Origin: an uncultured Clostridia bacterium
GTDB lineage: Bacteria > Bacillota > Clostridia > Oscillospirales > Ruminococcaceae
DNA length: 64,000 bases
Direction: 5' to 3'
Assembly (NCBI GenBank): GCA_947589035.1
Contig: CANPYZ010000004.1
Span: 52,066 to 116,065, forward strand
Shown: positions 9,086 to 17,691 of the stretch, piece after piece
Layout: each line of letters begins with the position of its first letter
Position numbering within the stretch: the stretch's first letter is position 1
Program-made: the position numbers and the translations under genes
The notes under the pieces: generated by a model
Told to the model about the DNA's origin: nothing
The model's database searches: none
Seen by the model: only the letters and a program-made list of their open reading frames with translations

Positions 9086-9427
9086 ATGCCATTTATTAAC
9101 GTGAAAACCAACCAGAAAGTAACAGAAGCACAGAAAGAAGCCATTAAGAGCGGATTAGGGGCAGCCATTCCCACAATTCCCGGGAAGTCAGAACAGTGGC
9201 TCATGGTCGGAATTGAACCGGAATACACGCTGTATCATCAGGGAACGAATGCGCCGGCAGCAATGGTAGAAGTGCAGATTTACGGCAGCGCAAACGGCGC
9301 AGCATACGCCAGCTTAACCGGAAAAATCAGTGATTTGCTGAATGCGGAACTGAACATTCCAAAGAACCGGATTTACGTCAGCTACACCAGCACGAAAGAC
9401 TGGGGCTGGAACGGAAGTAATTTCTGA
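9086..9427 (+). CDS. MIF-like tautomerase (phenylpyruvate tautomerase-related)
   Basis: This 113-residue protein has the macrophage-migration-inhibitory-factor fold signature: Pro directly after the initiator Met (catalytic base), MPFINVKTNQKVTEAQKEAI, the mid-chain AMVEVQIYGSANG and the C-terminal NRIYVSYTSTKDWGWNG. The family forms trimers that tautomerise enol/keto phenylpyruvate-like compounds; the natural bacterial substrate is unknown. An AAGGGAG site precedes the ATG. It is probably co-transcribed with the DtxR-like regulator and ends in a strong terminator. Confidence 0.88.
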   Translation: MPFINVKTNQKVTEAQKEAIKSGLGAAIPTIPGKSEQWLMVGIEPEYTLYHQGTNAPAAMVEVQIYGSANGAAYASLTGKISDLLNAELNIPKNRIYVSYTSTKDWGWNGSNF

Positions 9428-9441
9428 ATCTGAACAAAAAA

Positions 9442-9467
9442 CCCCCGTTTTCACAACGGGGGAATTT
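9442..9467. terminator. Bidirectional terminator between MIF and dockerin genes
   Basis: CCCCCGTT (9442-9449), 5-base loop, AACGGGGG (9455-9462), preceded by six A and followed by TTTTT. It serves both convergent genes. Confidence 0.85.
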
Positions 9468-9497
9468 TTAGTTTAAGTTTAAATTTAAGTTTAAAGC

Positions 9498-10313
9498 TTA
9501 AAATTCTTCGACAATGCCGACAACTTTTTTCATCATTAACAAAGCATCAGCAGAATCCACAATGCCGCTTTTGTCCACGTCGGCGGACTTGATTTGCGAT
9601 GCGGAAAAGTCTGCTTTTCCGAGAATGTAACGATTCACGGAAATCACATCTAACACGGACGTTTCGCCGTCGCCGTCCACGTCGCCGAGAACAGAAGTCG
9701 TTTCTGCACTTGCCGGAGAAGAAGAGTTAATCATAGCAATTGCTTCTTGTGGAACGACATCAGGTGTAGCAAGTGAAACATAGAAACCAGCTGTATCATT
9801 AGAAGGGAAGTTCAGCACTTGTTCAGCTGTCAGTATAGCAACATGTTGTCCATATTTATCTTTAAAAAGCGTAATGCCTTGTTCTTCTAAGAAATCATAT
9901 TCTTCATTGGTTTTTTCTTCACACAGTTTTTGATGAAGGTCAGATGTTTCTTTATCTGTGAGCGCAGCTGAAATTTGTTCAACTTCTACTTCTTTGTCAA
10001 TTTCATCATATACACTATCACCAGGATATGCTGAAATATTGACAGCGAAACGATACTCCGGAAAAGCACCTGCCGCAACTCTTGCATTCCAGTCTATATA
10101 ATTGTTTCTGGGCTGAGGTATAACACAATTATTTCCGTCCATATGTTCAGGGTGATGATAAACAATCCCGTTTTTGTCTGCTACACAATAATAAGAAACA
10201 TAAGTATTGTATAATTCAGTATTATCCATTTCTTCTTCAGCCTGAACAGTAACCGCTGTTGCACAACCTGTCAGCACTAACGCACTGACAAAAGCAAGTA
10301 ATTTTTTACACAT
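9498..10313 (-). CDS. Secreted dockerin protein with a protease-propeptide-like domain, partner of the S8 protease
   Basis: The 271-residue protein has a signal peptide with both a lipobox-like LTGC and an AxA site (VQAEE), a central domain of about 150 residues, and a C-terminal type I dockerin with two calcium loops (DVDGDGETSVLD and ADVDKSGIVDSAD). The central part YGQHVAILTAEQVLNF resembles the strand-helix pattern of the neighbouring protease's own pro-region (YSPIVIAKLTLDEVVDL), so it may be an I9-like inhibitor or chaperone; this is inference. The start is ATG at 10313 with AAAGGA nine bases upstream. It follows the S8 gene by 14 bases in one operon, so protease and partner are probably made together and docked to a cohesin. 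Confidence 0.75.
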   Translation of the reverse strand: MCKKLLAFVSALVLTGCATAVTVQAEEEMDNTELYNTYVSYYCVADKNGIVYHHPEHMDGNNCVIPQPRNNYIDWNARVAAGAFPEYRFAVNISAYPGDSVYDEIDKEVEVEQISAALTDKETSDLHQKLCEEKTNEEYDFLEEQGITLFKDKYGQHVAILTAEQVLNFPSNDTAGFYVSLATPDVVPQEAIAMINSSSPASAETTSVLGDVDGDGETSVLDVISVNRYILGKADFSASQIKSADVDKSGIVDSADALLMMKKVVGIVEEF

Positions 10314-10327
10314 AACTACCATTCCTT

Positions 10328-12199
10328 TCATGATGACCATGCCACAGCATATTTAGCTGTTGTAGCAATTGATTGATCTGCGTTTTTAATTTCAATCTTA
10401 TATTTTCCAGTTTTAGAGGGGGTGAAATCAATGATTTCTACATTGTTTACACTTGTTGTAGAACAACCAACTTCAGACCCGTCAGGAGCATAAAGGTGAA
10501 GATCCAAATTAGCAACAGGTGAAACAGCCAGCCCGCTTGCACTAAAATGATTATCAGAATTTAAATTAACTTCTTTTAAATATGCCAAAGAAATTCTCAT
10601 TGGTTTACCTGTTTCAGTGATGTTTATTTCTCGAGTAATTCTCGATACAGTTTGCAATACACTTCCAATGAAATAATTTTCATTGACTGCTGTTTTTATT
10701 GCTCTGTTGACATCTAACATACCTGCTCCGTATTTTTTACAGTCAGGTTTTGATGACCATGAACTTGGACAGTAATGTTTACCATCGAGATTCACAGAAG
10801 CGGTTAAAATTGCTTTTGCTAATTCAGGGTGTGATTTTACGAAAGGCTTTGCTTCAAACAATAAAGCAACTGCACCTGTAACATGCGGAGCGGAAAAGCT
10901 TGTTCCACTATCTGTAATAATTCCTGTGTTGATGTTTGTTCCTGGTGCGCATAAGTCAGGTTTATATACCAAACTTGCATTTGAACTGTATGAAGATAAT
11001 TTTTGTAAAGTATCATCTGACAAGCTTTGTGTGTTGTTGTCATCAATATTTCCTACGACAATAGCATTATAGGACATATTACTGGACGAAACACCTTCCG
11101 CACCATTATTCCCAGCTGCTATTACCATAGTTACATAATGATTTGTCGAAATATGGTCAAGCCATTGTGCGTACGTACCATAAGAATTAACTCCAACATT
11201 AGACACCTCTTGACTCCAATTGACTACATTTGCTCCTTGTGAAATCGTCCATTCTATAGATTCATATATTCCAGATGTACCAGAATTTGAAACGGAATAC
11301 AATTCTGCATTTGGTGCAATGCCTTGTGGAATAGAAGAACCAGAGACTTTTTGACCAACCATGATAGAAGCAACATTATTAGCATGATGATTTTCATGTG
11401 TACTGGAACTGGAAAGCACTGGTGATGAATCAGGGTTATTGTGAATATTATTGCGATTAAATCTTGGAAGACTTCTATCTACCACATAATTTTCAACTTC
11501 TCCAATTTTTACACCTTTTCCTGTATAACCATAAGAAGCAAGTTGTGTATCTGCTTCCACTACGGGAATACTCACATCCATTGCAGGTTCACATTCTTGA
11601 ATGTTGCAGTCAAGAATTTTTGTTGCATCTGTTTCAGCCAAATCAACAACTTCATCCAAAGTCAATTTTGCAATCACAATTGGAGAATATTGTCCGATAT
11701 ACTGAATTTCCGCATTAGGCATATACTGCTCAACAAATTGCCCGTTCAGTTCCTGGTACATCTGACTTGCGGCAGCCCGTTCAGATTCAATGTACTGTTG
11801 AATCACTTCACCGGATAATTCCACATCATTGTCAAGAATGTCATTCGCAGAAATTTCGTCTGTAGCAGGTAAGACAGAATTTAAAGTTGCCGTATCCAGA
11901 TTTTCTGTCAGAACTGGCAATGCTTGTTCTTTGGCTACATCGTAGTCAATATCTTCCGAACACCAGACAAGCACAGACGTTTTTTCTGAATTTGCGGGCG
12001 TAAGAGCCTGGGTTTGATTCCCTGTGTTTTCCAGGGATTCTCTGCTGACACCATAAGCATCTAACAAGCTATCGGTGATTTTAGCAGAAAAATTAGTTTC
12101 TTCTTCTTCGGTTGCTGTTCCCAATAAAGACCAGCCGCTAAATGCAACACACATTACAGAGGCAGTTAAAACGGAAACAACGGATTTAATCATTTTCAT
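10328..12199 (-). CDS. Secreted S8 (subtilisin-like) serine peptidase with PPC-like C-terminal domain
   Basis: The 623-residue protein has a signal peptide, a pro-region (about 60-210), a subtilase domain (about 220-500) and a C-terminal beta domain resembling prepeptidase C-terminal modules (LDLHLYAPDGSEVG...TGKYKIEIKN). The catalytic Ser is in GTSFSAPHVTG (near 433), the oxyanion Asn in IAAGNNGAEG, and the His in ENHHANNVASI (near 271). The position of the catalytic Asp carries Glu (KIGEVENYVV, near 235). Acidic replacement could still work; the effect is unknown. A perfect promoter lies upstream, and the dockerin partner gene follows. Confidence 0.88.
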   Translation of the reverse strand: MKMIKSVVSVLTASVMCVAFSGWSLLGTATEEEETNFSAKITDSLLDAYGVSRESLENTGNQTQALTPANSEKTSVLVWCSEDIDYDVAKEQALPVLTENLDTATLNSVLPATDEISANDILDNDVELSGEVIQQYIESERAAASQMYQELNGQFVEQYMPNAEIQYIGQYSPIVIAKLTLDEVVDLAETDATKILDCNIQECEPAMDVSIPVVEADTQLASYGYTGKGVKIGEVENYVVDRSLPRFNRNNIHNNPDSSPVLSSSSTHENHHANNVASIMVGQKVSGSSIPQGIAPNAELYSVSNSGTSGIYESIEWTISQGANVVNWSQEVSNVGVNSYGTYAQWLDHISTNHYVTMVIAAGNNGAEGVSSSNMSYNAIVVGNIDDNNTQSLSDDTLQKLSSYSSNASLVYKPDLCAPGTNINTGIITDSGTSFSAPHVTGAVALLFEAKPFVKSHPELAKAILTASVNLDGKHYCPSSWSSKPDCKKYGAGMLDVNRAIKTAVNENYFIGSVLQTVSRITREINITETGKPMRISLAYLKEVNLNSDNHFSASGLAVSPVANLDLHLYAPDGSEVGCSTTSVNNVEIIDFTPSKTGKYKIEIKNADQSIATTAKYAVAWSS

Positions 12200-12261
12200 T
12201 GCACATGCACTCCTTTTTAAAAATTGTTGTGGATATTTGCATTTGTGTTCGGATTAACTTC

Positions 12262-12290
12262 ATTATAACACGAATATTCGCCTTTGTCAA
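12262..12290 (-). promoter_or_regulatory. Consensus sigma-A promoter of the S8 protease-dockerin operon
   Basis: Minus strand: TTGACA (12285-12290), 17-base spacer ending TGT, TATAAT (12262-12267): full match to both boxes with an extended -10. The remainder of the 12200-12556 intergenic stretch is A/T-rich and shows no further gene. Confidence 0.92.
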
Positions 12291-12551
12291 GAGAAAACCG
12301 GAAAATTTTTCATTTTCGTATATATGCATAAGTAGACAAGCTATTTTTTAGTACTTTTCCATAAGCAATAAGCTTAAATTTTCACGTCAGAAATATTAAA
12401 CAAACCCTCTCTTTTTCTTCCCTCTTCACTTATATAACAACTGAACGCCGAAAAAATTGGATTTTTTTTCAAAAAATTTCTGAAAAATTTCACTTTCTCT
12501 GTATTGCACAAAAAATTATTTTTCAGAACTTAAAAATTATTCATTTTCAAC

Positions 12552-12580
12552 AAAAACTGCTGTACCCTCCGGCACAGCAG
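12552..12580 (-). terminator. Terminator of the metal-handling operon
   Basis: On the minus strand CTGCTGT, 10-base loop, ACAGCAG, then TTTTT. It lies just downstream of the stop codon at 12585. Confidence 0.8.
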
Positions 12581-12584
12581 TCAG

Positions 12585-13040
12585 TCAGTGAATATATTTT
12601 TCCATAGAGGCGGCAAGCATCCACGGCAGATAGGCACAAATTTCAATTTGCAGAACGGGCTTTGGAAAGTCCGGTAAAGTGGGACTAAGATATTCCGGAA
12701 TGAAAATAGCGAAATTATCCGCTAATTTCCAGTCAGCATTATTTCCGGAATGAATTACTTCCCCGCTGACCTGATAGAACCCCCCGTATAACATGCCGTC
12801 ATGCTTGCGGTAATCTTCCATTTTCGTTCCGAACGGAATCACATCAATAATTTGATTCATGTCATCAATGCCGAAATCGTGAAATTGCTGTTGAATTTCC
12901 GTGGGGCAATATTTTGTCCATTGCCGGAAATTCTGACAGCCCAGACAAGAACAATGGTGGCGGTAGTGGGTTTGCGTGTAATAAGTTCTGGTTGCCTCGG
13001 CGTGAATTTCGGCAAGGGTATTTCCGAATTGAAAAACCAT
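12585..13040 (-). CDS. Small Cys/His-rich protein of unknown function in a metal-handling operon
   Basis: I do not recognise this 151-residue protein. Near the N-terminus it has HYRHHCSCLGCQNF followed by YCPTEI, a Cys/His cluster that could bind metal. The rest is a mixed alpha/beta domain with several aromatic residues. It starts with ATG after CAGGAG and lies 30 bases downstream of a COG0523-type GTPase, as the last gene of a three-gene operon. Metal handling is inferred only from that context. Confidence 0.6.
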   Translation of the reverse strand: MVFQFGNTLAEIHAEATRTYYTQTHYRHHCSCLGCQNFRQWTKYCPTEIQQQFHDFGIDDMNQIIDVIPFGTKMEDYRKHDGMLYGGFYQVSGEVIHSGNNADWKLADNFAIFIPEYLSPTLPDFPKPVLQIEICAYLPWMLAASMEKYIH

Positions 13041-13070
13041 TTTTTAACTCCTGAAAAATTTCTTAATAGC

Positions 13071-14033
13071 TTAATAAAACGTAGCAACTTCTTGTTCGGG
13101 TGCATTCGTCAGCACAACGGACTGAATGCGCAGAACAGGACCTTTACCTTTATAAAGTTTATGACGCTGAATGGAAATTTCCGCCGTCAGGCGAATCCAT
13201 TGGCGAGTGTCGAAGAGGGAAGCCTTTTCCCATTCGCAGACAAGCCAGCAGAATTGAATATCTTCCACACAGCAAGTCATAATGTGACGACCGGCGGCGA
13301 AAGTCGCATGAGGGAATTTTTTATCTCTCACAGCGGAGGCACGGAAGGTAATGCGTTTCTTGTCATATTTTTCCGGTTCTTCCATAATATCCCGATAAAA
13401 TAAAGCGAAATCTTCATCGTTAATGACAATTTCATCAGCGTTAATATCAAAAGGCAGCGGGTCTTGAATATCATCATAAGCGACATCGCCGGTAATGGAT
13501 TCATACGCAATCTGAATGCGGCGGCTTACTCCTCTGACAATCTGGTGAAAATCGAGTTGGTTCATTTTCGACTGGTCGAAACGGTTAAACACAACGAGTT
13601 CACTAACATTTAATTTATCCACAACGAGACTGCGCATATTAGCGTTATAATTCAGGAATGTGTTGGAATCCACGAAACACATTGCCTGATAGACAGCCCA
13701 TTCCACGGGTAAATTTTCGAATAAGTCGTTAATTGTCCACATACCGTTATATTCGAGAACAACACGGGTAGCACCGCAATTGTTTAAAATTTTCCGGAGG
13801 TTATCTTCATTGAAGTCTTCCTGTTCGTCAATGACATGCTGGAAAACATTTTTTGAAGCGAAACGGGAAGAATCATATTCTTCTTCTCCTTCTTCACAAA
13901 GCAGGAGAAGAGTTTTTTCGCCATTGTTAAAGCGTTTATCTTCGAGGGTTTCCTGAATGAATTTGGTTTTTCCGCCTTCAAGGAAACCGACGAATAAATA
14001 CACCGGAATGTCTTCCGGAGGGGTCATAGGCAT
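13071..14033 (-). CDS. COG0523-type GTPase fused to a DUF1980/YcgQ-like domain
   Basis: The 320-residue protein has an N-terminal G3E GTPase domain (Walker A GFLEGGKTKF, Walker B region RVVLEYNGMW, and a variant base-specificity motif FNRFD) followed by a C-terminal beta domain around FPHATFAAGRHIMTCC, which resembles the DUF1980 (YcgQ/TIGR03943) module with its conserved CC. YcgQ partners with the YcgR permease in zinc-responsive loci, so this looks like a metallochaperone with a fused metal-site module. The CXCC metal motif of canonical COG0523 proteins is missing from the GTPase part. Start at 14033 has AAGGA 10 bases upstream. Confidence 0.75.
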   Translation of the reverse strand: MPMTPPEDIPVYLFVGFLEGGKTKFIQETLEDKRFNNGEKTLLLLCEEGEEEYDSSRFASKNVFQHVIDEQEDFNEDNLRKILNNCGATRVVLEYNGMWTINDLFENLPVEWAVYQAMCFVDSNTFLNYNANMRSLVVDKLNVSELVVFNRFDQSKMNQLDFHQIVRGVSRRIQIAYESITGDVAYDDIQDPLPFDINADEIVINDEDFALFYRDIMEEPEKYDKKRITFRASAVRDKKFPHATFAAGRHIMTCCVEDIQFCWLVCEWEKASLFDTRQWIRLTAEISIQRHKLYKGKGPVLRIQSVVLTNAPEQEVATFY

Positions 14034-14093
14034 AGAATGCACTTCCTTTTCAAAATTCAGAAAATAGTGCCGTAAGGGAACGGCACAAGGGAA

Positions 14094-15113
14094 TTATTCA
14101 GCGTGGAACAGTTCAGCGATTTTTTCTTCATGAATGGCTGAACCAATGACACAAAGTCTTCCGGTAGTTGCCGGAGAACCGAAACGAATGTCAGGCGTAC
14201 CCGGCACATAATCGTAATGAATCCATTTTCCGTCAGTGGAGGGAACAATGCCTTTTGCACGGAGAATTACGCCGTAAACGTCTTCATTACCGAGGGCATT
14301 AAGGGCGGATTGAATTTCTTCCACAGTATATAAGCGGGCAGTTTCTTTGCCCCAACTGGTGAAAATTTCGTCGGCGTGGTGATGATGATGTTCGTGTTCA
14401 TGGTCATGATGATGTTCATGTTCTTCATGTTCGTGTTCATGTTCATGGTCATGATGATGATGTTCATGGTCATGATGTTTTTCTTCTTCTAATAAAGCCT
14501 TTAATTCATCGTCAAGAGTGTTTTTCTGGGTCATTGCAGAAATTAACTGTTCTCCGGTTAAATCATTCCATTCTGTGGTGACAATCGGGGCGGAAGTATT
14601 TTTCGCACGGAGTCTCTGCACGCAGTCGTCTAATTTTTCTTCAGAAAGTCCTTTCGTATGGCTGAGAATCAGACAACTTGCGTAAGTAATCTGATTATCG
14701 AAAAATTCACCGAAATTTTTCTGATACATTTTGCATTTTTTCGCATCAACAACAGTGGTGAACCCGTCGAGTTCAACGCCCTGAATTTCTAAATTCTGCA
14801 CGGCACGAATCACATCGGAAAGTTTCCCCACGCCGGACGGTTCAATTAAAATTCTGTCGGGGTGATACTGGTCAAGCACTTTCCGGAGGGCTTCCCCGAA
14901 ATCGCCCACTAAGGAACAGCAAATACAGCCGGAGTTCATTTCTGTAATTTCAATTCCAGCGTCCTGAAGAAAACCGCCGTCAATGCCGATTTGCCCGAAC
15001 TCATTTTCAATTAAAACGAGTTTTTCGTTTTTGTAGGCTTCGGAAATCAATTTTTTAATTAAGGTTGTTTTTCCGGCACCGAGAAAACCGGAAAAAATTG
15101 TAATTTTTGTCAT
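14094..15113 (-). CDS. COG0523 (CobW-like) metallochaperone GTPase with His-rich loop
   Basis: The 339-residue protein has Walker A SGFLGAGKTTL, the family metal motif GCICC, Walker B ILIEPSGVG and a CobW C-terminal domain (GVILRAKGIV). Between the two domains is a run of about 45 residues consisting almost only of His, Asp and Glu, encoded by repeated CAT/GAT/GAA-type codons, as expected for a metal (zinc or nickel) store or delivery loop. COG0523 GTPases insert or deliver metals under limitation. The start is ATG at 15113. It is the first gene of the operon and sits behind an operator-like palindrome. Confidence 0.88.
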   Translation of the reverse strand: MTKITIFSGFLGAGKTTLIKKLISEAYKNEKLVLIENEFGQIGIDGGFLQDAGIEITEMNSGCICCSLVGDFGEALRKVLDQYHPDRILIEPSGVGKLSDVIRAVQNLEIQGVELDGFTTVVDAKKCKMYQKNFGEFFDNQITYASCLILSHTKGLSEEKLDDCVQRLRAKNTSAPIVTTEWNDLTGEQLISAMTQKNTLDDELKALLEEEKHHDHEHHHHDHEHEHEHEEHEHHHDHEHEHHHHHADEIFTSWGKETARLYTVEEIQSALNALGNEDVYGVILRAKGIVPSTDGKWIHYDYVPGTPDIRFGSPATTGRLCVIGSAIHEEKIAELFHAE

Positions 15114-15147
15114 GGCAAAAAGCACTTCTTTCTGAAAATAATTTTAA

Positions 15148-15170
15148 TAGTGTTTTAGAGTTTTACACTA
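15148..15170. promoter_or_regulatory. Palindromic operator candidate of the metallochaperone operon
   Basis: TAGTGT (15148-15153) and ACACTA (15165-15170) form an inverted repeat with an 11-base A/T-rich centre, placed over the expected transcription start directly downstream of the -10 box. A metal-dependent repressor is a natural reader, but this is inference. Confidence 0.45.
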
Positions 15171-15178
15171 CTGAATTA

Positions 15179-15207
15179 AATATACCACATTTTTGAAAAA
15201 ATTGCAA
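15179..15207 (-). promoter_or_regulatory. Promoter of the metallochaperone operon
   Basis: Minus strand: TTGCAA (15202-15207), 17-base spacer ending TGG, TATATT (15179-15184). Confidence 0.75.
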
Positions 15208-15247
15208 GGGGAACAAGTGAAAATTTCAGGAAATTTTCAAATTAAAA

Positions 15248-16258
15248 TTAAAGCCCTTCCGGATTTTTCTGCATGAAACGCCAGCTGTCTTCACACATTG
15301 TGTCAAGGGTTTCTTCTGCTTGCCAATTCAGGAGTTGTTTAGCCCGTTCAGCGTTAGCATAAGAAGAAGCAATATCTCCGGCACGGCGGGCAGTAATTTT
15401 ATAAGGAATTGCATGACCGCAGGCTTTTTCATAAGCGTGAACCATTTCAAGAACGCTTACGCCGTGACCCGTACCGAGGTTAATGGGAATGAAACCTTTA
15501 TGCTGTTCAGCGTAAGCAATAGCGCAAACATGCCCTTTTGCTAAATCCACAACGTGAATATAATCCCGAACGCCTGTTCCGTCTGGTGTGTCGTAATCGT
15601 CCCCGAAAACAGATAACTGCTGTAATTTTCCGATAGCGACCTGACCAATATAAGGAAGTAAATTATTCGGAATGCCGTTAGGGTCTTCACCGAGTAAACC
15701 GGATTTATGCGCCCCGATTGGGTTAAAATAGCGTAACGCCACGGCACGGAATTCCGAATCCGCCTGACAAATATCATTTAAAATTTGTTCAATCATGACT
15801 TTTGTGTAGCCGTAAGGATTCGTTGCGGAAGTGGGCATTCCCTCAACGTAAGGCACGGGGTTATGCATTCCGTAAACCGTTGCGGAAGAAGAAAATACAA
15901 TTGTTTTGCATTGAAATTCCCGCATGACTTTTAATAAAACGAACGTACCGTTCAGATTATTTTCATAATATTCAAGAGGTTTTTCGACAGATTCGCCAAC
16001 GGCTTTCAAACCGGCGAAATGCACAACGGAAGAAATTTCCTGTTCCTGAAAAATTTTCCGCAAAGCCTGTTCATCACGCACGTCCGCATGATAAAACGCA
16101 ACAGATTTTCCGGTAATGGCTTCAATCCGGCGAATACTTTCTTCTTTGGAATTGCTGAGATTATCAATCACAACAACTTCATAACCGGAATTAAGAAATT
16201 CAACGCAGGTATGACTTCCAATGAATCCGGCACCGCCAGTAACTAAAATTTTACTCAT
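15248..16258 (-). CDS. galE: UDP-glucose 4-epimerase
   Basis: The 336-residue SDR-family enzyme interconverts UDP-glucose and UDP-galactose in the Leloir pathway. The Rossmann NAD loop GGAGFIGSHTCVEFL is at the N-terminus, the Ser of the active site is in VFSSSATVYG, and the catalytic Tyr/Lys pair is in NPYGYTKVMIEQ. The start is ATG at 16258 after AGGAG. It follows galK by 21 bases in the same operon. Confidence 0.96.
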   Translation of the reverse strand: MSKILVTGGAGFIGSHTCVEFLNSGYEVVVIDNLSNSKEESIRRIEAITGKSVAFYHADVRDEQALRKIFQEQEISSVVHFAGLKAVGESVEKPLEYYENNLNGTFVLLKVMREFQCKTIVFSSSATVYGMHNPVPYVEGMPTSATNPYGYTKVMIEQILNDICQADSEFRAVALRYFNPIGAHKSGLLGEDPNGIPNNLLPYIGQVAIGKLQQLSVFGDDYDTPDGTGVRDYIHVVDLAKGHVCAIAYAEQHKGFIPINLGTGHGVSVLEMVHAYEKACGHAIPYKITARRAGDIASSYANAERAKQLLNWQAEETLDTMCEDSWRFMQKNPEGL

Positions 16259-16279
16259 AATTAAAATTCTCCTGTTCTA

Positions 16280-17575
16280 TTATTTTTTAATAATAAGTTG
16301 AGTTGCGCCGATTTTCCGTAAATGCAGAACCCGGCAACGGTCAATGCCAATCCAATTTTCCATTTGCATTTTAAACGCTGAAAGAAAATCTACAGGCACA
16401 TAGGCTTGCACCGTTCCGGAAAAACCGCCGCCATGTACACGAACCGCCCCCCGACCGTCAAGAAGCCGCTGACATAATGCAATTGCCGTTGCTGCGCCCT
16501 GGTGTTCAGGTTCTGACGGAAAAGAAAGATTTTGCAGGCAAGCAGAAGAAGAAAGCCCTGAAGCGTTGACTTCCTGCAAAAATTCCGGAAATTGTTCATT
16601 TTCCAGAAATTGCACCTGACGAATGACACGTTTTTCTTCTTCAAAATAATGCATAGCCCTAAGTACAGCCCTGTCACCGCAAGTCCGGCGGAGTCCGGCG
16701 AAATGGGAGAAAAATTCCGTTTCGCTGATTTCGGAAAGTTTTTCTCTGCTGAACATTTTCGCAATCGTGTTCATTTCCTGAGGAATGGCGGCGTAAGCCT
16801 GTGAAGTGTCGGAATGAGCCGCACTCGCATCAAGGAAACATAAGGCATAACCGAATTTTTCCGCATCGAAAGGAATTTGTTTCCATTCGGGAATATTCGG
16901 TTGAAAATTCAACGCAAGCATTCCGCCAATGGAACAAATTAACTGGTCAAGCAAACCGCACGGTTTTCCGAAAAAAACATTTTCCGCAAATTTTCCGATT
17001 TCAGCGAGTTGCAGAGGGGAAAAGGGCGTTTCAGCGTAAAATGAAGAATACACTAATCCGGCAAGAATTTCCATTGCAGCGGAAGAAGATAGACCGGATT
17101 CAGGCGGAATGTCAGAAGTGATGTAAATTTGCAGACCGCCGACGGCACAACCGTCCTGAATGCATTTCGTGGCAACACCCCGAAATAATGCAGCACAGGA
17201 AAAGCGTTCCTGTTCGAAAGGGTGCAGTGCTGAAAGGGAAACGGAACAATTTTCCTGTTCAAATTCTTCTGAAAAAATTTGGATTTCAGGAAAATCCTGT
17301 TCAGCAGCGACGGCGAGCAAATCTAAAGTAATGGCAGCAGCGAGAGCATGACCGCCTTGATGGTCGGTATGATTTCCGCCGAGTTCGGTTCTTGCCGGAA
17401 CGGAAAATAAACGAATTTCCGTATCATCACCGGAATGAAAAGCAGTCTGAAAATGAAGTACTGCATTTCTTAGGCGTGTCCGGCAAGGCGTACAATCTTC
17501 ACAGGCATATAGCGCAATTAGGGAAGCGTCGAACGCCCCTGAATCAATCGCCTGCAATGTCTCATGGATCGTCAT
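16280..17575 (-). CDS. galK: Galactokinase
   Basis: The 431-residue GHMP kinase phosphorylates galactose at C1. It shows the galactokinase signature in the Clostridia form (ARTELGGNHTDHQGGHAL), the ATP loop PPESGLSSSAAMEI, and the C-terminal GGGFSGTVQAY. The start is ATG at 17575 with AGGAG 10 bases upstream; an in-frame TTG two codons earlier is too close to that site. First gene of a galK-galE operon; no galT was seen in the window. Confidence 0.95.
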   Translation of the reverse strand: MTIHETLQAIDSGAFDASLIALYACEDCTPCRTRLRNAVLHFQTAFHSGDDTEIRLFSVPARTELGGNHTDHQGGHALAAAITLDLLAVAAEQDFPEIQIFSEEFEQENCSVSLSALHPFEQERFSCAALFRGVATKCIQDGCAVGGLQIYITSDIPPESGLSSSAAMEILAGLVYSSFYAETPFSPLQLAEIGKFAENVFFGKPCGLLDQLICSIGGMLALNFQPNIPEWKQIPFDAEKFGYALCFLDASAAHSDTSQAYAAIPQEMNTIAKMFSREKLSEISETEFFSHFAGLRRTCGDRAVLRAMHYFEEEKRVIRQVQFLENEQFPEFLQEVNASGLSSSACLQNLSFPSEPEHQGAATAIALCQRLLDGRGAVRVHGGGFSGTVQAYVPVDFLSAFKMQMENWIGIDRCRVLHLRKIGATQLIIKK

Positions 17576-17620
17576 GAACAATTCACTCCTAAATTAAGCT
17601 AAAAAATTTCGCATACATAT

Positions 17621-17649
17621 ATTATATACTAAAATTTCGGATTTTGCAA
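17621..17649 (-). promoter_or_regulatory. Promoter of galK-galE
   Basis: Minus strand: TTGCAA (17644-17649), 17-base spacer, TATAAT (17621-17626). Confidence 0.8.
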
Positions 17650-17691
17650 GCGTTTTTTGAAAAAAAATTGATTTTGTGCAAATGTTCTAAA

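Noticed and set aside
9468..9500. Direct repeats TTTAAGTTTAAA as a regulatory array
   Set aside because: It is short A/T-rich sequence between convergent genes, with no promoter nearby.
14340..14480. Short tandem repeat or CRISPR-like array (ATG/GTG-rich repeats)
   Set aside because: The repeats encode the His/Asp/Glu loop of the CobW-like protein, with no spacers.
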